This document shows positions 35,137 through 46,818 of a DNA stretch of 64,000 nt, piece by piece. Position 1 is the first letter of the stretch, and every line of letters starts with the position of its first letter. The notes below the pieces were generated by a model. The model did no database searches, was not told where the DNA came from, and was given only the letters and a program-made list of their open reading frames with translations. Both the position numbers and the translations under genes were made by a program. The stretch comes from Elephas maximus indicus (taxonomy: Eukaryota; Chordata; Mammalia; Proboscidea; Elephantidae), in NCBI RefSeq assembly GCF_024166365.1, contig NC_064826.1, forward strand, positions 24,886,001 to 24,950,000. Direction: 5' to 3'.

Positions 35137-35305
35137 ACCAAAACCAAACCAAACCCAGTGCCGTTGAGTCGATTCCGACTCATAGCGACCTGATAGGACA
35201 GAGTAGAACTGCCCCATAGAGTTTCTGAGGAGCGCCTGGTGGATTCAAACTGCCGACCCTTTGGTTAGCAGCCGTAGCACTTAACCACTGTGCCACCAGG
35301 GTTTC
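35137..35305 (-). mobile_element. AfroSINE-like SINE, short form, young
   Basis: Exact 13-bp duplication CACTTAGCAGATA (35,124-35,136 and 35,306-35,318). Sequence close to consensus. Confidence 0.94.
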
Positions 35306-35951
35306 CACTTAGCAGATATGTCTGTAAAAACATGTTCACTAAGTCCTAAGTTTGAATTTTTGTTAAATGCAAAACATTATTTGTTCTCACTTTTTTCTAC
35401 ATTAAGTCAAATCTGAGTAAAAACAGCTGTTCTTGGGTATTAAGTGTTCCTATAATTTGCTGATCTAACATAGCATGTGTGTCAGATGTTCATTTGACAC
35501 TCTGAAATGTGTTACGTAGGAAAGTGAACTTTCCTTCCTACTTTATGTAGGAAGAGCGTTACAAGCATATTCTGAAATATTTTCTTGCCCTTTAAAATAC
35601 TTATTTTTTAAAGCATTTAATTCTGTATCTTAATTTAGAGAAACATTATGGCAGATTGCTGACGTAGCAAGAAATAGAAGTTATGCTGAAATGTTTGCCT
35701 AAAACTTAAGTCACAAAATCCTCTTTTGTTGGTATTTTGTAATAAGCAAATAAGCACATAAACACCAAGATTGTACAGAAATTTATTATAATATTTTTAC
35801 CTTCCTGATTTCCTCAGATCAGAATATTTATAGTTCGTAACTTCTTTTAATAAGGCAAGCTTGAACATCATCTTTCAGTCCTTTAAAAATTTTTTCTCTC
35901 AATTTATCAGCTGATAAGTATAGTATAGCATAGTATCTAGTAGTAGATAAG

Positions 35952-36233
35952 TACAACCAGAATGTTTCTTAGAAGCGAGGGTAATGAGACTTCAGCTCTC
36001 TTACTTTGGACATGTCAACAGGAAAGACCAGTTTCTAGAAAAGGACATCATGTTTGGTAAAGTAGAGGGTCAGTGTAAAGGAGAGAAACCCGCAGTGAGA
36101 TGGGTGGACTCAGTAGCCGTGATAATGGACTCAGATATACCAACAGTCATGTAGATGGCCCAGGAGCAGGCAGAGTTCCTTCTGTTATACCTAAGGTTGC
36201 CGTGAGTCAGAACCCATTCTACGGCAACAACAT
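35952..36233 (+). mobile_element. RTE LINE, 3' end fragment
   Basis: Runs from the AGAATGTTTCTTAGAAGCGA block to CTACGGCAACAACA. Diverged and truncated. Confidence 0.85.
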
Positions 36234-37783
36234 TTGATGAGTGGATTTGTGCCATTTGTCCTGTTAGATGAATTACTTAATAATTATAATAGTGCTAGGA
36301 GTGAGGAATGTGCTCAGGACTAATCTTCAACCAGTGAGCACAGGTATTTGGCTGTACTGGTCGTAAAATATTAAAGTAATTCTATAGAGAATGGTGAATA
36401 ACTGCCGTTTGAAGTTTCCCAAGCATTCCTTACCATTTCAGCCCCTGGGACCCCTGACCTGAACAGGCAGTGCTTTATTCCTGCCCCCATCCCTGCTTGC
36501 CCCATGTGTGGGAGAGACTGTGCCTCTGATGGTAGTCCTGCCACTCTGGTGGATACTTAGCGTTGCCCTTCTGGCCTTCTGAGGCTGTGGCCACCACCTG
36601 GCTTTGTAGGAACTAGGGCCTCTATGGCATCCCCTACTAGCCTTTTGTATTGTAAATATTATCTCTCTGTGTCTCTGTTTCCCAGAGGGGAATGTAAGAG
36701 TATCAGTGTGTATTCATTCAGTCACTCACACATTTTTTCAGCAAATACTTATCGAACACCTGTTATGGGCCAAGGCCTGTTCCTGGGCACTGGTGATTTG
36801 AACAGACAAATTTTCATTCTTATGCAGCTTACTTTTTGGTTGTGAAAGACAATAAGCAGATAAGTAAATCAGTGTATAATTGTTCAAGTGACAAACATTG
36901 GTATGGAGAAAATAAATCAGTAGAAGAGAGATAAGGTGTGAGGATGAGAAAGGAAGGGAAGATATGTTTTTATCTTATGGTAAAAGAAAGACTCTGATAA
37001 GGTGACATTTGAAAAGTGACTTTAGGAAGTGATGAAGTGATACTTTTAGACATTTGGAGTAAAAGTACCAGTAATCAGCACGCGCAAGGGCTCTGAGGTA
37101 TGAGCACACATTCCAGGCATAGCAAGGGGACCAGAGTGCATGAATTGTGGGGGAAAGTAGATGAGATGCCATTGGAGGCGATGGTGAGTGTGGTGAGCGA
37201 TCATGGAGGTAGGACATTATGACATTCTGGATTCCATGAGTTGGAACAGCAATAGAAAGTATAGGCACTGGCATGACCTGTTTGTTTGTTTGTTTGTTTG
37301 TTTTTGCATATAGGCACATGCTTGTACATTCACTACCTGATGGAGAGTCAAGAATGCAGATTTATAGCCTTTTAATATTACATGTAATCAGCTACGAAGT
37401 ACTTACCAGATTGTTCCTTAGATTTTAAAATTCTGGTGTTTGGGTTTATGACAGTTCGAGTTGCCCTGCTTACCTCAAGGAGATGCTACTAGACGTGACA
37501 CACAAATCTGAGGTTGTGTGAAATTATAGATGACAAGCTGAAGGTCAAATTGCTGTTTAATGATAGAGTTAGCCTTCCTAGGCGTTTTCTATCAGCAGCT
37601 CTATTTAAGTGTTTAGTGCTTAGTCTTGTAGGGTAAAAACATTCATAAAGTTTAGAAAAGCAAGAGAAAGTTTTGTTTGGCATATATTCAAAAAAGCAGG
37701 AGTGGGAAGTCGGACAAGCGTGCTGCCAGAGCCATGTCCACCTGCATCCAAGGAAACTGCAGAATAGATGACAGTGGGAAAGT
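36234..37783. other. Gene-free intron stretch with old repeat
   Basis: About 36,712-36,960 resembles an ancient mammalian repeat (AACACCTGTTATGGGCCAAG ... CACTGGTGATTTGAACAGAC). A (TTTG)n run is at 37,280-37,303. A degenerate forerunner of the minisatellite unit (GGACAAGCGTGCTGCCAGAG) is at 37,713. Confidence 0.5.
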
Positions 37784-38357
37784 GGACGAGCGTGCTGCTG
37801 GGGCCGTGTCTGCCCATTCCAAACGGACGAGCGTGCTGCTGGGGCCGTGTCTGCCCATTCCAAACGGACGAGCGTGCTGCTGGGGCCGTGTCTGCCCATT
37901 CCAAACGGACGAGCGTGCTGCTGGGGCCGTGTCTGCCCATTCCAAACGGACGAGCGTGCTGCTGGAGCCGTGTCTGCCCATTCCAAACGGACGAGCGTGC
38001 TGCTGGAGCCGTGTCTGCCCATTCCAAACGGACGAGCGTGCTGTTGGAGGCGTGTCTGCCCATTCCAAACGGACGAGCGTGCTGCTGGAGCCGTGTCTGC
38101 CCATTCCAAACGGACGAGCGTGCTGCTGGAGCCGTGTCTGCCCATTCCAAATGGACGAGCGTGCTGCTGGAGCCGTGTCTGCCCATTCCAAATGGACGAG
38201 CGTGCTGCTGGAGCCGTGTCTGCCCATTCCAAATGGACGAGCGTGCTGCTGGAGCCGTGTCTGCCCATTCCAAATGGACGAGCGTGCTGCTGGAGCCGTG
38301 TCTGCCCATTCCAAATGGACGAGCGTGCTGCTGGAGCCGTGTCTGCCCATTCCAAAT
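37784..38357 (+). repeat. 41-bp minisatellite, 14 exact-length units
   Basis: The unit starts GGACGAGCGTGCTGCTGG and ends CTGCCCATTCCAAAY. Fourteen units of exactly 41 bp fill 574 bp. Variants are ordered: units 1-4 carry GGGGCC and units 5-14 GGAGCC (unit 7 GGAGGC, with TGTTGG); units 1-8 end AAAC and units 9-14 AAAT. It is GC- and CpG-rich inside an AT-rich intron. Because 41 is not a multiple of 3 and the unit lacks stops, all six frames stay open. The long ORFs here are by-products, not a gene. Confidence 0.97.
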
Positions 38358-39756
38358 GGGAAGAACCATTGAAAGCTTCACCTTTTCACAGATTCGCAAG
38401 AAACTGTGATCCTACATTTTGAATTATCTTTCTTAATAATCCTTGGTACAGGTTTCAGTAATGACAGTCAGGAGAGTCCTCATTGGTCCAACAAATCTTC
38501 TATTCACTAAGTGCTAATAAAAAAGGTAAGAATGGATTGGTTTATGTCAAAGATTCCCTAAAAGATATTTTCCAAGATTTTCCCAGCTATTGTTTTTATA
38601 CCTCAGGGCCCAGTTGATGTGTACTTGTGAATCCCTTGTGGGTCCAGCTCCAGCTGGGTCACATTTTAGGACAGGGAATAATGGCTCCGATATTATATCC
38701 TAAATCATTAGTTACATGGGACTATACTTGTCATACAAGAGCCAGTCATGGGTCTTTACCTTACCAACAGATATGACCTTGAGCAAAACCTTAAACTCCT
38801 TTCAGCTTTTTGTTGCTGTTGTTGTCGTCGTTTAACTTTTAAAATGGGAATAATAATACCTGCCTTTCAGGATTGTTGTCAGGATTAGAAATAACACGTG
38901 GAGATATCCTACCACTGGCATGTACATGGCAACTATTATTATCATTACAGTTGTTGTTGATATTGTTATTAATTCCAGCCCTGATGAGGAAGAGTAGGGT
39001 GGAGAAAGGATATCTGGACTTGAACTCAGGAGTCTGGCTTCTAATGCCTGATTTTCCTCCAGTTAATTATTGAACCTTGAGTAACTATTGAATCTCTCCA
39101 GATAATGAATTTAATTAAATGTAACGTGAGGATGTTGGATTAGCTAAGAATTCTGTATGGTCCTGGCATGGTGTATTTTCAGAAATTGTGATGATTTACA
39201 GGTAATTCAGTGGACTTGATTTTGGCAAAACCTGAGTCTAGAATAAAGATCAACTTCAAGGAAACTGCCAGAACATTTACTTTTTTTTTTCTTGGACAAC
39301 AATTTTATGGGTACAGTGCTAACCCCAAGTTTACGTTTTGCTGAAGTTTCTGTCCAGCGGTGGTAGATGGTTAATTTTTTTCTGTTTTATATTTTGAGCA
39401 AAGAAAAAAAGTTGTTATTAAAATTAGTGGCATATCTTGAAAGCATACACTTTACAATTGAGGAAGCAGGGCTGTTGCCATGTGATTCATGTTGTGAAGT
39501 TCATTGGATAGCTCATCCAGCCATTTCTTAAAGAATGATGACTAGGGTGATTTAGATAGAATTTCTCAGTTTTGGTTGATACTAATTTTTAATCTAATTG
39601 GTATGGCACAGGGAAGTTTTAGATCAAATATACTGAAAAAGAAGTGTTCTCTGAGCCTTATCAAGGAAGGGGACTAGGAAATAAAATAGAAAAATGTATA
39701 TATACACACAAAATCATAGCTGCTTGAGACCATTGAGGAGCTGTAAACAAGTCCCT
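38358..39756. other. Gene-free intron stretch with MIR copies
   Basis: About 38,770-38,960 is MIR-like on the plus strand (TTTAAAATGGGAATAATAAT, CTTTCAGGATTGTTGTCAGG). About 39,015-39,180 may be a second, weaker MIR. The rest is unassigned. Confidence 0.55.
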
Positions 39757-39914
39757 GGAGTCTTGGTGTCACAGTGGTTAAGAGCTCAGCTGTTAACCAA
39801 AAGGTTGCCAGTTTGAACCCACCAGCCACTCCTTGGAAACCCTATGGGACAGTTCTACTCCGTACTATAGGGCTGCTATCAGTCGGAATCCACTTGACGG
39901 CAACAGGTTTGAAT
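39757..39914 (+). mobile_element. AfroSINE-like SINE, short form
   Basis: Exact 9-bp duplication CAAGTCCCT at 39,748-39,756 and 39,915-39,923. Confidence 0.92.
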
Positions 39915-39925
39915 CAAGTCCCTAT

Positions 39926-40124
39926 ACCTGTTGCCATCTGGGCGATTCCAACTCATAGCAACCTTGTAGGACAGAATAGAACTGATCCATAGGGTTTTCA
40001 AGGCTATAAATCTTTACGGAAGCAGACTGCCACATCTTTCTCCCGAGGAGCAGCTGATGGGTTTGAACTGCCGCCCCTTCAGTTAGCAGCTGAGCACTTA
40101 AGCACTGCACCACCAGGGCTCCTA
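39926..40124 (-). mobile_element. AfroSINE-like SINE, long form, inserted at the same target
   Basis: Flanked by CAAGTCCCTAT (39,915-39,925) and CAAGACCCTAT (40,125-40,135). It lies tail-to-tail with the preceding SINE and reuses its target sequence. Confidence 0.9.
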
Positions 40125-40135
40125 CAAGACCCTAT

Positions 40136-41848
40136 GTTGACTATTAGGATGAGGCACTTGTTAGTGGGTGGCTCCAGTAAGGCCTGTTATCAATACTGTT
40201 ATTATTGTTCCTATTATTATTCTTGCCTTGAAGGCATGACTTTTTTCCAGCATAGTGACTAATAATGATGATGACAGCTCCGAATCATGAGTTTGGTGTT
40301 TCAGAGGACCTGAAATGATGTCATTTGTTTTAGGAAGATGTTCTTCAGAAATGATGAGATTGAGGGGGAGAGAGAGTATGAATGAAAGTGAGAATATAAA
40401 TTTAGGTATTTAACAGAGGAAGATTTACTCATTTAGGAAGATAATTTCCATGTCTTTTTTCCTTTGAACTAGGAAACATATTAATCACAAGACTTTGTTG
40501 GGCTAAGAGAAAATTTAAAAAATATGTAATGTCTAGCTTCCATGTGAATACTAAGGTGTAACACATACTTTCTCTGACTCCTTGTCACTCCAAAAAAAAC
40601 CAAGCAAAGCTGTTGATGGCCTCTCAATTCTTCAGGCTGCTAGATAGGAATACGCTTTGCCTTTTTTTTTGCCACAACACTGTGAATTAGTAAAGATTTA
40701 GTTTTCATGGGTTATGAGAAAACATGAAATAGACAAAATGTAGTTTTTCATGTCCCTATTTCAGTGAAACTCTTCCCTTTATGTAAAGAAGCATTCTTTG
40801 AACTTTTTTAGAGCGAAGGATTCTCTTAACTTTAGAGATTTCCAGGCCTGGTTCTGGAAATTACAGTCTACTTCCTTTTAACTTCCTGAGATCACTAGAG
40901 TAGCCTTTTATTTCTTCTCTCCTGATAATGATTTAATTAACAAGACATTGAAGTGCTTGCTTCTGATTACTTCAGGGGAGAAAAGACCATTTTAATGAAT
41001 GATCAGGAAGAAACTGTAGCACCCCGTTTGCAGATTCACGTAACTGTATAACTAAGTGTAGCTAACTTTTGTGAAAGGACCAGCAGTTTGTAGGTGAGGA
41101 TGAATATCCTAGGGTGTAGGGTTCTCCTGATGAACCCCCAGCAGTGTATAGATGGGCATCAGAGGTTTTTGAATTCACTAAGAGTATATGTAAACTATAT
41201 ATATGTATCTAATATTTTTCTCTTAAGGGATTATCTATAACTTTGTCTCATTCTTACAGAGATCCATGAAGAGCCGCTTTTTAAGGGCAGAACATCATAT
41301 GATTTTATAATGGTATATTCTCAAGTTAATATTGACCTCTGAGAGTAATTAGTTCTGGGTCCCTGTTATGCATAAGTAATTATTTGATGTTAGAAATTGG
41401 TACCATCTAAAACTTGCATTATTTTTAGAAAAATTTTATGTTCATGAAAGTTAAATGCTAATATAAATCCAATGTTGTCATCTTATTCTTTAAAGAATTT
41501 TTTAAAACAACGCAGAAGAATATCTTTGGGAGAAAATCATGTAGGTAGAGGAGGTGTGAGACAGGTGTTTGTGTTATACGGTGAAACCCGTGAGAGCCAG
41601 AACTAGACAGGACTACCTCGTTCTTCTGGGTCTCTTGAGTTTTCTGTCTGTGGTAGGGTGCACTCTTACCACTTTTCTGTGGCTCTCTTATTAGTGGAAA
41701 ATATTTGAATTTTCCTTCCCTGACAGATTTCTGCCTTACACAGGTTCTGGCTGTCACAGATTTTACTGTATTTGTATGTGTTCCAGTTTACCTTACAGTC
41801 CTTCCTCCTCACCGCTCCTGGGGTGTGGGTGTCTGTGACTAGTACGTG
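40136..41848. other. Gene-free intron stretch, nothing assigned
   Basis: No repeat family, exon or RNA gene is recognised. A 99-residue minus-strand ORF at 41,458-41,757 has no features that support it as real. Confidence 0.45.
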
Positions 41849-42782
41849 TTAGGTGCCAGTGAGTCGCTTCCAACTCATAGCAACCCTATACACAACAGAA
41901 TGAAACATTGCCCGATCCTGCGCCGTCCTCATAATCGTCGTTACACTTGAGCCCATTGTTGCAGCCACTGTGTCACTCCATCTCTCACTGAGGGTCTTCC
42001 ACTTTGTCGTTGTCCCTCTACTTTACCAAGCGTGATGTCCTTCTCCAGGCAGCGGTCCCTCCTGATAATGTGTCCAAAGTATATGAGATGAGGTCACGCC
42101 ATCCTTTCATATAAGGGGCATTCTGGCTGGACTTCTTCCAAGACAAATTTATTTGTTATTCTGGCAGTCCATGGTATATTCAATATTCTTCACCAACACT
42201 GTGATTCAAAGGCGTCAATTCTTCTTTGGTCTTCCTTATTCATTATCCAGCTTTTGCATGCATATGAGGCTATTGAAAATGCCACAGCATGGGTCAGGCA
42301 TTTAAGATCCCTGCTGCTAACTGAAAGGTCGGCAGTTTGAATCCACCAGCTGCTCCTTAAAAAGCCTGTGGGGCAGTTCTACCCTGTCTTATAGGGTTGC
42401 TGTGCGTCGGAATCGACTCAATGGCAACAGGTTTGGTTTTTTGTTTTGGTTCAGGTGCACCTTAGACCTCAAAGTGACAACTTTGCTTTTTAGCACTTGA
42501 AAGAGGTCTTTTGCAGCAGATTTGCCCAATGCAGTACGTTGTCTGATTTCTTGATTGTTGCTTCCATGGGCATTGATTGTGCATCCAAGTAAAATGAAAT
42601 CCTTGACAACGTCAATCTTTTCTCCATTTTTCATGCTGTTGCTTAGTGGTCCACTTGTGAAGATTTTTGTTTTCTTTATGTTGAGGTGTAATCTGTACTG
42701 AAGGCTGTGGTCATGATCTTCATTATTCATTAGTAAGTGCTTTGAGTCCTCTTCACTTTCAGCAAACAAGGCTGTGTCATCT
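41849..42782 (-). mobile_element. RTE LINE, 5'-truncated, split by a SINE
   Basis: Two minus-strand RTE parts (41,849-42,293 and 42,453-42,782) are contiguous in the element once the SINE is removed. The second part keeps Ala-Asp-Asp-Thr-Ala-Leu-Phe-Ala-Glu-Ser, the end of the reverse-transcriptase active site. Confidence 0.9.
42294..42452 (+). mobile_element. AfroSINE-like SINE nested in RTE
   Basis: The head lacks the first ~20 bp. Short flank repeat GTCAGG/TTCAGG around it. Confidence 0.88.
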
Positions 42783-42790
42783 GCACACAC

Positions 42791-43510
42791 GCATGGTGAT
42801 TTGTAACTTTTAAGGAATTTTCTTCAGTAGGATGTTTGGATGTTTTGAAGTAGAAAGATGTAAAGAGATGCAGATTCCAATTTCTAGCATGTTAAGAAGA
42901 TTAAAGAAATTACTTCCCTGTTCCTTTTCTTATTCTTTGTTTATTTTACGTAGTTCAAGAGCCATTGATAAATGCATGCTTAAAAGGCTATTAGGTTTTG
43001 CTTAAAAAAATAAATGGTAGAAAACATGGCTTCTGTATTAGACATTTATTATAACCAGCTTTTAATTTATATTACATACGTAAGGCATTTCACAGATTGC
43101 AGAGTATTCCTCTGTGTGGTTAGCATTTGAGTCCTTACCTAGTCTCTGTGGTGATGGTTATTAGTGCTGCCATTATGAAGATAATCACTCTAAGGCTAAG
43201 GTTTGTTAAAGGACTTGTAGTAAATGGAAGACAGTCTTCTCAAAGACCATTTTTTTCGTACCCTGTGGAGGTATTATGAACTTGAACTAGGTCTTGCAAA
43301 TATTTTGTTTTAAAGATGTGGTTTTCTTGTTGTATTGTCATGGTTGAAAAAAATTTGAAGCAGAATGGAAGGATATAACATGAAAAGCAAAGCCACCTCT
43401 CTGAACCTTCTCCCATTTCCCAGTCTCGTTTGATAAAACCACTGCTATGCCTTTTTTTTTTTTTAATGTATATTCTTCCAGCTTTTATGAGTGTGTATAT
43501 ATGTGTGTGT
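42791..43510. other. Gene-free intron stretch, nothing assigned
   Basis: AT-rich. A T run at 43,451-43,465 and a (TG)n at 43,492-43,511 precede a SINE. Confidence 0.45.
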
Positions 43511-43521
43511 GAGTTTATGTA

Positions 43522-43690
43522 GGAAACCCTGGTGGCATAGTGGTTAAGTGCTACGGCTGTTAACCAAGAGGTCGGCAGTTCGAATCTGCCAGGTGCTCCT
43601 TGGAAACTCTATAGGGAGGGCAGTTCTACTCTGTCCTATAGAGTAGATGTAAGTCGGAATCGACTCGACGGCAGTAGGTTTTTGGTTTTG
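43522..43690 (+). mobile_element. AfroSINE-like SINE, short form, young
   Basis: Exact 11-bp duplication GAGTTTATGTA (43,511-43,521 and 43,691-43,701). A 4-bp GGGA insertion follows TATA. Confidence 0.94.
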
Positions 43691-43753
43691 GAGTTTATGT
43701 ATATGTGAATAGAGTGTGTGTGTGTGTGCGCGCGCATGTGCGTGCACATGTAT

Positions 43754-43830
43754 AGGAGCCTTGGTGCCTGCTAACCAAAAGGTAAGCAGTTCAAATCTAC
43801 CAGCCACTCCTTGGAAATCCTCTGAGGGGG
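43754..43830 (+). mobile_element. AfroSINE-like SINE, internally deleted
   Basis: GGAGCCTTGGTG runs straight into CCTGCTAACCAAAAGG, losing the A-box region. It stops after CTTGGAAATCCTCTG. It follows a (TG)n(CG)n simple repeat at 43,711-43,750. Confidence 0.82.
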
Positions 43831-44799
43831 TTTCACCCAGATGACTTCATACTATCTATAATGTTTTGTAAGTTGCTTTATTTTCACTTAATATATCTTG
43901 GACATCTTAGTGAAAGGGTTTAAAAGTAAATACATAATTTTGAATATTAGGAATTTATTTACTTATATTTTAAATACATTTTGATCTTCATCCTTAAGAT
44001 TCTTATATTTATTAAATACTTGAGAAACAGTATAAAAGGTTTATAAGAATGATTTAGCAAGACGTGTATAGTACATGTATAAAACATGTACGGTATGTTA
44101 GGTATTAGAGTTTTACCTGACATATGAAAGACACTTTCTGCTGTTGTAATGAATTTTCAATGGGTATTCATTGAAACATAATAGAACTCTACCCGCTAAT
44201 TAGTTTAGTACTACTTGTCAGATCATAGAGGATGTTAATAATGGTAGGCAGCATTTCTCACTGAGGCCACAGTTTAAATTCTTTTTGGGTTTATAATCCA
44301 CTAATGTTGATCATTTGAGAATCTAATTCAGCTATTTATTTTAGAATTTATAGCATCAAGGTTAAAGATTGTTGTAACTCAAAGGTGTAGCATTATTACA
44401 TGAGTTGTTCCAATTAGATTGCTGTAATATAATTACCACACATCCCACTTCTTGGTCACTTGCTTGTTCCCTTAAGTTTAGCTGTGTATTTGAATATAAC
44501 AAAGATCCCAGAATACTAAAATGAGTTTTAACAACATTTAAATCCTTACTTTGCTAGACTAATGATATGTTTTATAGGAAAACATGTGCTCCAATTGAAC
44601 CTACCTCCATAGGAGGAATTTTTGGAGTTTTAGCTTTCATTTTAGGTAAATTTAACATTTAATGTGTAGATATAAAATATGAGGAAAGATTTTTCCAAAG
44701 TCTTTTGAAAGTTTTATAAAACTATTTGTCACAAAACTGTCAGAATTACGGACATTTATTAATATATTTTTTTTGCACCTCATAAAGATTAGTCCTGAA

Positions 44800-44990
44800 A
44801 AAGAAGGTAGAATAGAGCCTGGCTTGAAAGTCAGAAGACCTGGAGTCTCGTTTTGGTCATAAGTAATGAGCTGTGTGTGACCTTAGACCATTCATTTAAC
44901 TTCTCTGATCCTTGTTTTCTTATCTGAAAAATAGTTATTTGATTACATGATTTCTATGGTACTTTTCAGTTCTTAAATGCTAAGCTTCTA
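44800..44990 (+). mobile_element. MIR SINE
   Basis: GAAAGTCAGAAGACCTGGAG, TGTGTGACCTTAGACCATTC and TTTAACTTCTCTGATCC occur in MIR order. Confidence 0.8.
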
Positions 44991-45282
44991 TGAAGTAAGT
45001 TTTGTAGTAGTTTTTTTTATTTAAGATTTGACAAAGGTATGTCATATATATATTTATGAGTATTCACGTACGAAACCTACTCACTTACTTGTCCAAATAC
45101 TTGTCGAGTATTTTCTGTGTCCTGCTATGTCAAGTTTTGCAAATATAGTAATGGATAAGACAGTCATGAGCCTTGTCCTCATGGAGCACAGTGTCCAGTG
45201 GAGAAGAGTAGATTAAATAACTATTATATAATCAATTATTTTATCCAGATAACGATATGTTACAAAGAAGATAAGAGTTTCT

Positions 45283-45480
45283 GGTGGTGCAGTGATTGAG
45301 TGCTTGACTGTTAACCAAAAGGTCAGAGGTTCGAACCCACCAGTGTTCTGCAGGAGAAAAGATCTGGTGATCTGCTCCCATAAAATTGACAGCCTAGGAA
45401 ACCCTCTAGGGTATTTCTACCCCATCCTACAGGGTTGCTGTGGGTTGGAATCTACTCAGTGGCACACAATAGCAAAACAA
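45283..45480 (+). mobile_element. AfroSINE-like SINE, long form
   Basis: Head TTCTGGTGGTGCAGTGATTG, intact B box GGTTCGAACCCACC, long-form middle, tail GTGGCACACAATAGC. Confidence 0.88.
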
Positions 45481-45609
45481 ACCCTTTCATGGGTGAATAA
45501 TTTTGTTTTTTGGAATTTTTTTGGTGATGCCATGTTTTTTCACTAATGGAACGAATGCTGAATCATTGTGTGTTGGTAGTTTTTTAGTATTTGAAAAAAT
45601 TGGGTGCCA

Positions 45610-45885
45610 GTTGCAAGTGGGCCATATTGGTCCTATGTTCCATGAAGTACATCACAAATGCGGCACATATCGGTCCCATGACCCGTGGGAAGTGTATCAC
45701 AAACTGTTTTCAGGGAGGTGAGCATTTTGTAAAAAATGTCAGGGAGGCGAGCACTTTATAAAAATGTCATTAGGGAGGTGAGTAATGCAAGCTGGCCATA
45801 CTGGTTCCGTGTCCCATGAAGCATATCATACACACTATACAAATGGGTCCTGTGGTCCAGGAAGTGCATCATAAACTATTTTCAC
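45610..45885. repeat. Unclassified nested repeat cluster
   Basis: A ~95-bp unit occurs twice (about 45,612-45,712 and 45,787-45,880). Each copy itself contains two ~45-bp half-units built on the pattern GGYCCYATG...CCATGAAG...CATCA. Between the copies is a ~28-bp tandem element (TCAGGGAGGTGAGCATTTTG, two to three copies). I do not recognise the family. Confidence 0.65.
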
Positions 45886-46667
45886 CCCCAAAATAACTCA
45901 TTTATTCGAATATTTCCAAATGCCAATAACCGTATCTTCCCAATAGCGCAAAGGAAATAAAACACGTGCTTGCAAGCCTCACTTCCGTGTACAGAAGCCA
46001 AAAGACACAAAAGTTTGACACAGTCACTCCTCCAGGAAGTATCCTTTAGTATGAATGGCTCTCAATACTCAAATGTGGCACAAACCAGCTTCCTTGTTTT
46101 TTAGGCAGTTGCACGAGAATCCACCATGATGCCAGAACATACTGAAGTGGGTCAAATGCCTGCCAATAAACCACCAGGGTTGGAAAATGTAGCTGGAACA
46201 CGTGTGTGCCATCGCTTGTTAAAGGGCTAAGAAAATGGAATAGCAGAAGAATAAGCACGGGGTGCTGGGGAAGTAGATCGGTAAGAGAGAACAGAATATG
46301 CAAAGGCCCCGAGTGAGGAAGAATCCTAGTGTTTGAGGAGTTAAGAGAAGGCAGAATACCAGGGAAAGTCACACATTATGTGGCTAGTGAGGTGGGTAGG
46401 CATTGGATCATGTAGTGACTTGTGGGTCATTTAAGGATTTTAGTTTTTATGTTAACATTTCTCAAATATATTTATGTCCATGATTTCATATGATTCAGCT
46501 GGTGTAGGGAACCCAAGAAATACATTTTTTTATGTTAGAGAAACATTTTCTGTCAGTCATTAGGCTGTCATTGATACCAGGCCACTGGTTTTACCCTGTG
46601 CCCTTTCACTTTTTAAGAATGTTTTCAAATATGATAACCTAACAAGATTTGTGAAGTCAGTAAACTT
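45886..46667. other. Gene-free intron stretch, nothing assigned
   Basis: Contains a 108-residue minus-strand ORF (46,046-46,372) with no recognisable motif. Text near 46,100-46,400 resembles a diverged old repeat. Confidence 0.4.
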
Positions 46668-46818
46668 GAGGCCATCGAGTCGATTCCAACTCATAGCGTC
46701 CAAATGGGACAGTACAGAACTGCCCCGTTGGGGTTCCAAGGAGTGGCTGGTAGATTTGAACGGCCGGCGTTTTGGTTAGCAGTCAGACACTTAAACACTG
46801 TGCCACCAGGGCTCTGTA
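46668..46818 (-). mobile_element. AfroSINE-like SINE, short form
   Basis: Antisense copy. The flanks AAGTCAGTAAACT and AAGTTAGTACACT are a decayed target duplication. Confidence 0.9.

Noticed and set aside
37489..38422. Several 190-290 residue ORFs on both strands
   Set aside because: They all lie in the 41-bp minisatellite, which has no stops in any frame. The open frames follow from the repeat and have no start, splice or family support.
41458..41757. 99-residue minus-strand ORF
   Set aside because: No splice context, motif or repeat explanation; within expectation for 64 kb.
45028..45216. 62-residue ORF near 45 kb
   Set aside because: Falls in an old repeat-like segment with no splice or protein-family support.
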